Source: Arthrobacter sp. zg-Y238 (GTDB lineage Bacteria > Actinomycetota > Actinomycetes > Actinomycetales > Micrococcaceae). From it: a stretch of 64,000 bases of DNA. Within the stretch, counting starts at the first letter, position 1, and every line of letters starts with the position of its first letter. The stretch is taken from the NCBI RefSeq assembly GCF_024385525.1, contig NZ_JANFLU010000001.1:310001-374000 (forward strand), in the 5' to 3' direction. The notes under the pieces are model-generated. The model searched no databases, was not told the origin of the DNA, and saw only the letters and a program-made list of their open reading frames with translations. The translations under genes were made by a program, and so were the position numbers. Positions 16,959-24,489 of the stretch are shown piece by piece.

Positions 16959-17486
16959 TTAGGCCGGGTCGATCCAGTACCGGCGGGTGCCGTCCCGGCT
17001 GTCCTCATAAACGCCGCCGTTTTTCTCGATAACGGCGCGTGAACCGGTGTTGTCTTCGGTGCAGGTGACCAGCACCCGTGCAATGCCCAGCTCACGGGCA
17101 ACCGGCAGGGCGGCCTGAAGCGCGCGTGTGGCATGCCCCCGCCGGCGTGTGGAGGGCCGGACGCTGTAACCAATGTGGCCGCCCTGCTCGAACAGGAAAT
17201 CGTTCAGGGTGTGCCGGATGGCAAGCGAGCCGAGAAACTCCTCGCCCTCCACGAGCCAGAGATAGGTGCAGGGCACAAAACCGTCCTGCCGCGGTGTGTC
17301 CGGGAGACGCTCCTTAACCAGCCCGTCGACGAATCCGGGAAAGTCCCCGGCAATTTCCGTGTGAATGCGCTCTTTCGAGGTGTCCCCGTAGACGCCGGAA
17401 CCGTCCATCCATTCGCCGTTGAATTCTTCGGCCGCGGCCAGCCAGCTGTTCCGGAAACGGACGTCGGGGGTAATCAGGGTCGTCAT
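16959..17486 (-). CDS. GNAT family N-acetyltransferase
   Basis: 175 residues. The acetyl-CoA-binding motif is GYSVRPSTRRRGHATRAL (about 108-125), preceded by the beta-strand ending HTLNDFLFEQGGHI and followed by the VTCTEDNTGSRAVIEKNGG motif typical of GNAT motif B. This latter Asn/Ser/Arg pattern resembles the aminoglycoside/ribosomal-protein type, but the acceptor cannot be predicted. It is convergent with the histidine kinase and divergent from the next two-component pair. Confidence 0.88.
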   Translation of the reverse strand: MTTLITPDVRFRNSWLAAAEEFNGEWMDGSGVYGDTSKERIHTEIAGDFPGFVDGLVKERLPDTPRQDGFVPCTYLWLVEGEEFLGSLAIRHTLNDFLFEQGGHIGYSVRPSTRRRGHATRALQAALPVARELGIARVLVTCTEDNTGSRAVIEKNGGVYEDSRDGTRRYWIDPA

Positions 17487-17618
17487 GGGGGAATTGTACG
17501 GCCGTTTAATTTGGTGGGTTTATCGGAAATCAACCAAATGGGCAGGATTACCAGCCCCTGGGATGAAAGACTGCCGTTTCATCCGAAAGTCGGGTGGGGG
17601 CGGGATAGCTTCGGGGCC

Positions 17619-18899
17619 ATGACTCAATTCCTGAATTACACGCGTACCTGGGGCGCCCCGGCGGCAGCTGCAGTATTTCTGGTGCTCTGGATTATCGGCG
17701 AGGCAGGCCGGATGGGTGGAGACTTTCTAAGCTGGTCCGGTCTGTTCCCGCTGCTGGCCTTCACCTTGGCCATAGGGCTTGCCTCACGGTTTGCCTACGC
17801 TGCAATGCTCATTCCCGCTGCCGTCCTTGGTGCGCAGCTGCTCCGCGCGGTACCGCCATTGGAGCCCAACACCTGGCCCATTTACCTGGGCTCCGCCGTC
17901 GTTCTCTTTTTCGCCGCGTTCTCGGGAAGCAAGTGGCAGCAGGTGGCTGGAATTGCCACCGCGCCTTTCCTCGCCGCCACCATGTCCTACCTCATGCTGA
18001 ACAGAAGCTACTCGGGAGGAGTCGGTTGGCTGCCGGTTTACGGTGTCTCGTGGCACACCATGCGGGATTTCTGGATACTGTATTCCTCCTTCCTGCTGGT
18101 CATCCTGACCGTTGGGTGGCTGGCCGGCTATGCCCTTCGGGGCTGGGAGGAGCGCCGCACCCTGTCGGCGGAACGGACGGCGGCCGTGGACACGCTGAAG
18201 GCCACCGAAGTGGATCTGATCGTGGAACAGGAGCGCACCCGGATTTCCCGCGACCTGCACGATGTCCTGGCCCACTCGCTGGCGGTGATCGCCGCCCAGG
18301 CGGACGGCTCCCGGTATCTGGGCAAGGATCAGCCGCAGCCCGTGCTTGACGCGCTGGAGAACATCGCTTCGTCTGCCCGCCGCGCCCTGACGGATGCCCA
18401 GCGCGTGATCGAGGGGGTGGGCGACGGCGGGTCCGCTCTCCCGCAGCCGAGGCTGGCGGATATCGAGGAACTACTGGAACAGCAGGGCAGCAGCCTGCTC
18501 GTGGAGCGCACTGAATCCGGAACCCCGGTGGAACTTCCGGAGGGCCAGCAGATGGCCGTCTTCCGGATTGTCCAGGAGTCCTTGACCAATGCCCTGCGCC
18601 ACGGCGGGACAGGCACCCGGGTAACCGTGCATCTGGATTGGAGCGGTCCCGGACTTTCGCTGCAGATAGCCTCCTATCCGGATCAGCCCGGAAAGCCGGG
18701 CACCGGAGCAACCACGTCGGTTGGCACGGGCCGCGGCATCCCCGGCATGCGGGAGCGGGCTCACCTTGCCGGGGGATGGCTTACGGCCGGTCCGGACGGG
18801 GACAGCTTCCGGGTAACCGCGTTCCTTCCCTACGGCCTGGCACTGAGTGCTCCGGGTGCGGAGATTTATGCCGCGGAGCTGGTTGGCGCAGATGAGTGA
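17619..18899 (+). CDS. NarL/DesK-type membrane sensor histidine kinase
   Basis: 426 residues from ATG 17619; the frame is open much further upstream but that part is antisense to the acetyltransferase. Five or so hydrophobic segments fill residues 10-175 (AAAAVFLVLWIIGEA, LFPLLAFTLAIGLA, LGSAVVLFFAAF and others) with little outside the membrane. The HisKA_3 motif ERTRISRDLHDVLAHSLAVI has the phospho-His near residue 214, and the ATPase domain contains ESLTNALRHGG and GRGIPGMRERA. The eight-base overlap with the next gene marks a coupled operon with its response regulator. Confidence 0.92.
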   Translation: MTQFLNYTRTWGAPAAAAVFLVLWIIGEAGRMGGDFLSWSGLFPLLAFTLAIGLASRFAYAAMLIPAAVLGAQLLRAVPPLEPNTWPIYLGSAVVLFFAAFSGSKWQQVAGIATAPFLAATMSYLMLNRSYSGGVGWLPVYGVSWHTMRDFWILYSSFLLVILTVGWLAGYALRGWEERRTLSAERTAAVDTLKATEVDLIVEQERTRISRDLHDVLAHSLAVIAAQADGSRYLGKDQPQPVLDALENIASSARRALTDAQRVIEGVGDGGSALPQPRLADIEELLEQQGSSLLVERTESGTPVELPEGQQMAVFRIVQESLTNALRHGGTGTRVTVHLDWSGPGLSLQIASYPDQPGKPGTGATTSVGTGRGIPGMRERAHLAGGWLTAGPDGDSFRVTAFLPYGLALSAPGAEIYAAELVGADE

Positions 18900-19581
18900 G
18901 GCTGCGGCCGGCGCCGGACCAATCACCGTGGCGTTGGTGGATGACCAGCCGCTGTTCCGGACCGGTATCCAGATGCTGATCCGCTCGCAGCAGGATCTGG
19001 CCTACTGCGGCAGCGCCGGCAACGGGATGGAAGCCGTGGAACTGGCGGAAGCCGTGTGCCCGGACATCATGCTGATGGACCTGCGCATGCCCGTGGTGGA
19101 CGGCATCACAGCAACGCGTCGCATCATGGCAGCAGCGGACGAGGCCGGACGGGAACGGCCGAAGGTAATTGCCCTGACCACCTTCAACCGGGACCAGGCC
19201 GTGGTGGAAGCCGTCCGCGCCGGAGCCAGCGGCTACCTGCTCAAGAGCGCCGAACCGGAATTCCTGCTTTCCGCCATCCGGACCGTCTATGCGGGCTATT
19301 CCGTGGTGGCCCCCGGGTCAGCCCATGACCTCTTTGCGCATCTCACCCGCAGCGCGGATCCGGCGGAACCGGACACGGCGGCCATCGCCGAGCTGACCGC
19401 ACGGGAAAAGGATGTGTTCCTGCTCGTGGCCAAGGGGCTCAGCAATGCGGACATTGCGGGCAGCGTGTTCCTTTCAGAGGCCACGGTCAAGACGCATATC
19501 CGCCGTATCCAGGACCGGTTGGGTCTGGCTACGCGGATTTCGATGGTGGCCTTCGCGTATGAGCACCGGCTGCTGGGCTAA
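18892..19581 (+). CDS. NarL/LuxR-family response regulator
   Basis: 229 residues from ATG 18892. The receiver domain (about 11-125) has VDDQPLFRTG, phospho-Asp in IMLMDLRMPV (near 64), the Thr of ALTTFNRD and YLLKSAEP. A C-terminal LuxR HTH (about 162-225) reads LTAREKDVFLLVAKGLSNAD with VKTHIRRIQDRLG after it. It is the cognate partner of the overlapping kinase. Targets are not evident; this class often controls a nearby efflux or membrane gene, and the next gene encodes a membrane protein in the same direction 41 bases on. Confidence 0.94.
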   Translation: MSEAAAGAGPITVALVDDQPLFRTGIQMLIRSQQDLAYCGSAGNGMEAVELAEAVCPDIMLMDLRMPVVDGITATRRIMAAADEAGRERPKVIALTTFNRDQAVVEAVRAGASGYLLKSAEPEFLLSAIRTVYAGYSVVAPGSAHDLFAHLTRSADPAEPDTAAIAELTAREKDVFLLVAKGLSNADIAGSVFLSEATVKTHIRRIQDRLGLATRISMVAFAYEHRLLG

Positions 19582-19622
19582 GAGGGCTCCCGCTGACAGG
19601 AAACCGACCGTATCCTCCGAGG

Positions 19623-20438
19623 ATGGACCCGGTTCGCGTTTGTTTCGAGATATTCACTGCTGCCTGCGCCGGAACCTGGGTGCTCTCACTGCTCACCCGG
19701 GAATACTCCTGGACGGACCGCATCTGGTCCATAGTTCCGCTGGCCTATCTGTGGGTTTTTGCCGTTGCGTCCGACGGCGACCACAGGGTGACGCTGATGG
19801 CGGTCCTGGTTACGCTGTGGGGCGTCCGGCTGACGTTCAATTTTGCCCGCAAGGGCGGGTACTCCCCGGGCGGGGAGGACTACCGGTGGGGGATCCTGCG
19901 CCGACGGCTGAAGCCGTGGCAGTTCCAGGCCTTCAACCTGCTGTTCATCAGCGTCTACCAGAACGTCGTCGTCTGGATGATGACCCTGCCGGTGCTGACC
20001 GTCTATCAACACCCCGGAGCGCTTACGGGCTGGGACTGGCTGCTGGCGGTCCTGTTTCTGGCCGCACTGGCTTCAGAGACCCTGGCGGACCAGCAGCAGT
20101 GGAACTTCCAGCAGTGGAAAAAGGCCCTGCGGACTGCCGGACGGATTCCGCCGGCCGACTTTCTCCGGACGGGGTTGTTCCGATACTCCCGCCATCCGAA
20201 CTTCTTCTTTGAACAGCTCCAATGGTGGCTCTTCTACGGTTTCGCCGTCACTGCATCGGGGGAGTGGCTGCATTGGACGCTGGCGGGCCCGGTCCTCCTG
20301 ACTCTGCTCTTCGCCGGCTCCACCGCCTTCACCGAGAGCATTTCCCTGGCACGCTACCCGGACTACGCAGGGTACCGGCGCCGGACCTCCGCGATGATCC
20401 CGCTTCCCCCGCGGCTGGGTTCGAAGCACGCCCGTTAG
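19623..20438 (+). CDS. DUF1295 (steroid 5-alpha-reductase-like) membrane protein
   Basis: 271 residues with about six hydrophobic helices. The C-terminal region has the family signature GLFRYSRHPNFFFEQLQWW (about 183-201) and the late motif YPDYAGYRRRTSAMIPLPP. This is the S5AR/isoprenylcysteine-methyltransferase-like pattern for NAD(P)H or SAM binding near the membrane. The DUF1295 substrate is unknown. It lies 41 bases after the LuxR-type regulator and could be in its operon or regulon. Confidence 0.9.
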   Translation: MDPVRVCFEIFTAACAGTWVLSLLTREYSWTDRIWSIVPLAYLWVFAVASDGDHRVTLMAVLVTLWGVRLTFNFARKGGYSPGGEDYRWGILRRRLKPWQFQAFNLLFISVYQNVVVWMMTLPVLTVYQHPGALTGWDWLLAVLFLAALASETLADQQQWNFQQWKKALRTAGRIPPADFLRTGLFRYSRHPNFFFEQLQWWLFYGFAVTASGEWLHWTLAGPVLLTLLFAGSTAFTESISLARYPDYAGYRRRTSAMIPLPPRLGSKHAR

Positions 20439-20461
20439 GCGGGGAGGCAAGGCGGAATGTT

Positions 20462-20592
20462 GAGCGGGCCGCCGGGCCTCAACCCGGGCACAGCGTCCCA
20501 TTGGGTGGGGCGTCTGTTGCCTCCTGTTGTCCCAGCTTTCACAGGAGCACCAAATGGTGGGACCCTGTGCGGCGGAGCGGGCCGCCGGGCCC
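20462..20592. repeat. Compact intergenic element: imperfect long inverted repeat flanked by 17-base direct repeats
   Basis: In the 375-base gap before the TetR gene, GAGCGGGCCGCCGGGCC occurs exactly at 20462-20478 and again at 20576-20592. Between the copies, a left arm at 20488-20507 (GCACAGCGTCCCATTGGGTG) is largely complementary to 20549-20571 (ending GGTGGGACCCTGTGC) with one bulge and a few mismatches. This resembles a small non-autonomous element or a structured RNA. No transposase and no good ORF are present, so its nature is open. Confidence 0.5.
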
Positions 20593-20760
20593 GGTCCGCG
20601 CCGACGGATGTCTGCTCAGTCACATTCGACGGTTTCGGGGCTGGGAAGTTCTTCTACAGGTGTTGAATAGGGCAGGATAGAAACCAACCGGTGCTGTTCC
20701 TGGCGAACCACTGGGCCGGTTATATCTAAAAGCTTGCGGCGTCCCCCAGCGCCGCGGCAT

Positions 20761-20807
20761 GGAAGGGCTTCGCTTCGGCGGGGCCCTTCCGTGTATCTGA
20801 GAAGATA
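20761..20807. promoter_or_regulatory. Hairpin and small dyad immediately upstream of the TetR gene
   Basis: GGAAGGGC (20761-20768) pairs with GCCCTTCC (20783-20790). A second short dyad, TATCT (20794-20798) / AGATA (20803-20807), sits seven bases ahead of the TetR start. The latter is placed as an autorepressor site would be; the former may be a terminator-like or leader hairpin. Confidence 0.35.
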
Positions 20808-20813
20808 AGTCCC

Positions 20814-21443
20814 ATGCCCGGACTGCACAGCCCAAAGCCGCAACGGTACTCACCGTCGGATGAGCCGCGGATTACGCGCACCCGGGATGCGCTCGAGGCG
20901 GGACTGTGGGAGCTGCTTCGGGATCACGAGCTCGCGGAGATCAGCGTGGCTGCACTCTGCCGGCAGGCCGGGGTGCACCGCACCACCTTCTACGGACACC
21001 ACCGGAACATTTTCGACTTCGCCGGTTCGGTATACGCCGGCGTCGTGGATCGGCTTGGCACAGTTGAACTGGACCAACGCGGCACCGGCCGGACAATCGC
21101 GGAGATCGGGGACCTGTACGTCGAGTCCATCCGGCAGATCGTGCAGCACACCAAGGCCGAACAGCGGGTCTACCGGGCACTTTTCCACACCGAGACTTTT
21201 CTCGGGATCCTCGCTGACCAGCTAAACGTGCGGATTCTTCTGGCACTGCATGTCTGGCGGGCGCACAACGTGCCGCCGCCGGCCCTGGACCTGGACGCGA
21301 CCGCGGCCTTCCTGGGCGGCGCCTATGCCTCCTGGTTCGAACAGTGGGTGGTTAGCGACGACGACGACGTCGAAGCCCGGCTGGCCACGCTGCGTTACCT
21401 GCTCCCGTGCTGGTGGCCGAGGGACGGCTTCCCGGAGGCCTAG
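20814..21443 (+). CDS. TetR/AcrR family transcriptional regulator
   Basis: 209 residues. The N-terminal HTH (about 22-70) reads TRDALEAGLWELLRDHELAE with ISVAALCRQAGVHRTTFYGHH, the classic TetR helix 2-3 pattern. The C-terminal ligand domain (75-205) has the TetR_C_7-like ending FLGGAYASWFEQWV. It is convergent with the FMN-dependent oxidase, and its ligand and targets cannot be seen. A small dyad upstream suggests self-repression. Confidence 0.9.
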   Translation: MPGLHSPKPQRYSPSDEPRITRTRDALEAGLWELLRDHELAEISVAALCRQAGVHRTTFYGHHRNIFDFAGSVYAGVVDRLGTVELDQRGTGRTIAEIGDLYVESIRQIVQHTKAEQRVYRALFHTETFLGILADQLNVRILLALHVWRAHNVPPPALDLDATAAFLGGAYASWFEQWVVSDDDDVEARLATLRYLLPCWWPRDGFPEA

Positions 21444-21461
21444 CCCTTCGCCGCGCAGATC

Positions 21462-22619
21462 CTAGAGCCGGTGTAGGGATCCGCGCAGCGAGGCCAGGTC
21501 CGGGTAGCCGTTGACCGCCATGGTCAGGTCCGCTTCGGCGAGCAGGCTGCGCATGACATGGGTGATTCCCGCCTGCCCGCCCGCCGCCAGACCGTAGACG
21601 TAGGGCCGGCCGATGCCCACCGCCGTCGCGCCCAGTGCCAGCGCCCGCAGAGCGTCCACACCGGACCGCACGCCCGAGTCGAAGAGCACGGGTGCGCCGT
21701 CGGCGGCTTCGACGACGCCGGGCAGGCAATCGATCGCCGGGATGCCGCCGTTGGCCTGCCGCCCGCCGTGGTTGGAGCAGTAGATCCCGTCCATCCCGCC
21801 GTCCAGCGCGCGCCGGGTGTCTTCGGGGGAGCAGATGCCTTTAAGGATGATCGGCAGCGACGTCATGGACCGGAACCACTCCAGGTCCTCCCACGTCATC
21901 GTGGGATTCCCGAACAGCGAGGCCCACAGCATGACGGCCGCGGCGGGATCCGGTGACCCCTGGTCTGCCAGGAGCTTCCGGAACCGGTCATCGGTCAGGT
22001 AATTGGCCAGGCACTGGCCCGAGAGCATCGGCAGGTACGCGGCACTGAGGTCCCGGGGCCGCCAGCCATTCACCCACGTATCCAGGGTAATGACGATGCC
22101 CGAGTACCCGGCAGCTTCGGCACGGTGCACCAGATTTTCCGCCAGCTCCCGGTCGGCGGGCGGGTAGAGCTGGAAGAACCCGGGTGTTTCACCGGCGACT
22201 GCACGGACCTGTTCCAGCGGAGCTGAGGAGAGGGTGGAGGCAACCATTGGGATGCCCAGCTCCGCGGAAGCGGCAGCCGTCGCCAGGTCGCCGTCGTCGG
22301 CCACTGCACCCAGCACCCCCACTGGGGCGAAGAACAGGGGAGAAGGCAGCCGGTGGCCCAGCAGATCGATGCCCAGGCTGCGCTGGGCGGCTCCGACCAG
22401 CATGCGCGGCATGATGCCGAGCCGCTCAAAGGCAGCCACATTGACCCGTTGAGTGTGCTCGTTGCCGGCGCCGCCGGCCACGTAACCCAGAATCCGGGGA
22501 TCCATCCTGCTTTCGGCCAATTCCTCCATGCCGGCGAAGCTCATCGGCAGATCCGGCAGGACCCCGCGTGCGCCGTTCATGTAGATGCCAAGCTGATAAT
22601 CGCCGTAGTTCGTGCTCAT
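21462..22619 (-). CDS. FMN-dependent alpha-hydroxy acid oxidase, lactate 2-monooxygenase-like
   Basis: 385 residues with the FMN-dependent 2-hydroxyacid dehydrogenase fold. Family landmarks are FAPVGVLGAV, PMVASTLSSAPLEQV (about 120), FFQLYPPADRELAENLVHRA, VITLDTWVNGWRPRDLS, the catalytic-base motif YCSNHGGRQANG (His near 286) and VLFDSGVRSGVDALRALALG. The long N-terminus and the NGWRPRDL segment resemble the lactate 2-monooxygenase subgroup, which converts L-lactate plus O2 to acetate and CO2. Ordinary lactate oxidase or dehydrogenase activity remains possible. Confidence 0.9.
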   Translation of the reverse strand: MSTNYGDYQLGIYMNGARGVLPDLPMSFAGMEELAESRMDPRILGYVAGGAGNEHTQRVNVAAFERLGIMPRMLVGAAQRSLGIDLLGHRLPSPLFFAPVGVLGAVADDGDLATAAASAELGIPMVASTLSSAPLEQVRAVAGETPGFFQLYPPADRELAENLVHRAEAAGYSGIVITLDTWVNGWRPRDLSAAYLPMLSGQCLANYLTDDRFRKLLADQGSPDPAAAVMLWASLFGNPTMTWEDLEWFRSMTSLPIILKGICSPEDTRRALDGGMDGIYCSNHGGRQANGGIPAIDCLPGVVEAADGAPVLFDSGVRSGVDALRALALGATAVGIGRPYVYGLAAGGQAGITHVMRSLLAEADLTMAVNGYPDLASLRGSLHRL

Positions 22620-22676
22620 GGAGGCTCCGCCTTTTCTTTCCGGCCGCTTTGCCGTATTTCCGCTTTGTCCGGGATG

Positions 22677-23318
22677 CTACTCCAGCGGCGGCGGCGCATC
22701 GGGCAGGCCCGCTGCGAACCGTTCCACCCGTTCCTCGAGTCGGGCGCGGACTGCAGGCCATTCGTCGGACAGGACCGAGTACACCGCGGTGTCCCGCCAG
22801 CTGCCGTCGGCGCGGCGTTTGTCCCGGCGTCGGACGCCCTCGAAAACTGCACCGATTCCGCGGATCGCGGCACGGGAACGGGTGTTGAGCGAGTCTGCCT
22901 GGATGCTGATTCGTCCGAAACCGGCTGCAAAAGCGGAGCCGAGCAGGAGCAGCTTCGTTTCCGCGTTGACCACAGTGCCCCAGAAAGCGGGAGCATAGGC
23001 GGTCCACCCCAGCTGCGCCGACTCGCCGGGCAGGTCCAGGTCCGCAAGGCTGCTGGTTCCCACCACCGCCCCCGGCGTGTTGCCCTCGACCAGCCGCACC
23101 GCGAACGGCAGCTCGCCCCACGGGTAATAGGCACGGGCCCAGGCCGTGAACCCGTCCAGATCGGGGTGCAGCCCGGCCGGCCCGCCGCCGTATCCACCGG
23201 CGAAGACCTCCGGCACCGCAATGGCCCGGTGCAAGTCCGGGATCAGGTCCAAGGTGAGCGGCTCAAGCCGGACAAACCGGCCCGGAAGAACCGAGTGTTG
23301 GGGCCGCACGGCGTTCAT
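22677..23318 (-). CDS. GNAT family N-acetyltransferase (RimJ/RimL-like)
   Basis: 213 residues of the Acetyltransf_3 type: FVRLEPLTLDLIPDLHRAI at the N-terminus, GTSSLADLDLPGESAQLGWTAYAPAFWGT (split across about residues 92-120) as the strand-beta4 region, and DSLNTRSRAAIRGIGAVFEG as the C-terminal motif. These enzymes acetylate protein N-termini or small amines. It is probably cotranscribed with the lipoprotein gene just upstream on the same strand; only 28 bases separate them. Confidence 0.88.
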   Translation of the reverse strand: MNAVRPQHSVLPGRFVRLEPLTLDLIPDLHRAIAVPEVFAGGYGGGPAGLHPDLDGFTAWARAYYPWGELPFAVRLVEGNTPGAVVGTSSLADLDLPGESAQLGWTAYAPAFWGTVVNAETKLLLLGSAFAAGFGRISIQADSLNTRSRAAIRGIGAVFEGVRRRDKRRADGSWRDTAVYSVLSDEWPAVRARLEERVERFAAGLPDAPPPLE

Positions 23319-23346
23319 GCGGCCAACCCGGCATGGTCTGCCAGGC

Positions 23347-24213
23347 TCAACCCGCCGTGACCTGGAAGAGGTTGCGCCAGTCCGTGATCAGCCATTCGCC
23401 TGCGGTCTCCCCAGGCCGGGAACACAGCGTCATGGACGCCTCGATAACCTGTGTGTTGGTTCCCGGTTCGCCGGCACCGGGTGCGACCTCCATTTCCGCG
23501 TTTGCGGAAATCTCGGTGACGATGCTCTTGTTATCGTCGGCCAGCCACACCTCGAGGACTTCGATGTCCAGCTTTGTGAAGCGTGACCGGTCCTGTTCGT
23601 AGACATACCGGTAGGAGTCGCCGTAACGCTCCTGGTGGAAGGTGCTCTGCATAACGACTCCGCCAAAGGGCGAACCGTCGCTGAGGCTCTGCCGAGCCAT
23701 GCCTTGGAGCTCCGGAGCGATTCGCTGCCCATTCGCTGCCCACCATTGATCCGGCGTCCAGGCGCCGCCGTTAAGCGGGGAATCGAGCCCTTCCTCGACC
23801 ATAAAGGCCAGGTTGTTCCGGTGCGCTTCCTCGATTTGCGCCTGTGAGTACAGGGAAAGCAGCTTCGGCTCCACCAGCGCCGGATCGAGGGTCCACGCCG
23901 GATCATCTTCCGCCGGCGAAACCTGCAGGTAGGTTCCGTGGGCCGTCTCAAGGTTGCCCTTGACTCCCAGCCCGCGTTGGGAAGCGGACGACGCCGGCGC
24001 CGGACTCTTCGTCGCCGTTGCCGGGGAGGGCTTGGCCTTCGCTGATGCTTTTTCCGTCGATTTCACTGCGGGGGACGGGGAAGGTGAGCTGGAAGCGGTG
24101 AACCTGCTGGTGCCAGTGTCCGCCGGATCGGTGCCGCAGCCGGCAAGGACGGCTACCAGCAAGGCCAGACCCGCCGCCGTAAAAGCTGGGCGCGGGCCGG
24201 CTGAAATACCCAT
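23347..24213 (-). CDS. Secreted lipoprotein of unknown function
   Basis: I do not recognise the family. About 288 residues from ATG 24213, with GGGGGA upstream; a GTG six bases earlier is also possible. A lipoprotein signal peptide ends at VAVLAGCGT, and it is followed by a Ser/Pro/Lys/Ala-rich linker (about 28-78) that would span the cell wall. The folded C-terminal part (about 85-288) is acidic, with DSPLNGGAWTPDQWWAANG near the middle and WLITDWRNLFQ near the end. The linker plus domain layout is common for actinobacterial surface lipoproteins. Confidence 0.75.
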   Translation of the reverse strand: MGISAGPRPAFTAAGLALLVAVLAGCGTDPADTGTSRFTASSSPSPSPAVKSTEKASAKAKPSPATATKSPAPASSASQRGLGVKGNLETAHGTYLQVSPAEDDPAWTLDPALVEPKLLSLYSQAQIEEAHRNNLAFMVEEGLDSPLNGGAWTPDQWWAANGQRIAPELQGMARQSLSDGSPFGGVVMQSTFHQERYGDSYRYVYEQDRSRFTKLDIEVLEVWLADDNKSIVTEISANAEMEVAPGAGEPGTNTQVIEASMTLCSRPGETAGEWLITDWRNLFQVTAG

Positions 24214-24309
24214 GGTCACGATTCCCCCAATCGGAACACACCGATTCCCGGTGCGGAAAACGCCAGTATAGGGCGGGAATTCCGGCCAGTGTGACGGAAG
24301 GAACTAAGC

Positions 24310-24351
24310 ATGCTGCCATTTTGTGATCATCAGCACCCTTATAATTTATGA
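24310..24351 (+). CDS. Possible 13-codon upstream ORF ahead of the polyol operon
   Basis: ATG 24310 has GGAAGGA seven bases upstream and reads MLPFCDHQHPYNL before TGA. A 15-base stretch covering its ribosome binding site and start is identical to that at the HAD phosphatase start (26002-26016 region). It may be a leader peptide or a remnant of a duplicated start region. A TATAAT at 24340-24345 lies inside it, so if that is the true -10 element the ORF would not be transcribed whole. Confidence is low. Confidence 0.25.
   Translation: MLPFCDHQHPYNL
24340..24345 (+). promoter_or_regulatory. Candidate -10 element for the polyol dehydrogenase/phosphatase operon
   Basis: A consensus TATAAT in a locally AT-rich stretch about 145 bases upstream of the dehydrogenase start. 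No good -35 lies at 16-18 bases, which would fit an activator-dependent promoter. Confidence 0.4.
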
Positions 24352-24489
24352 AGGATGGGTTCAGAAGCGGGCCGTAGGAAAGATTTGGGCTGGAAGCAGC
24401 CATTTCCACCGTTTTTGGGTCCTTTTTCTGCGTCTTCAGCAGGGGGAATCCGGTCCATATGACGGACATGATGAGCAAGGAAAAGAAGA

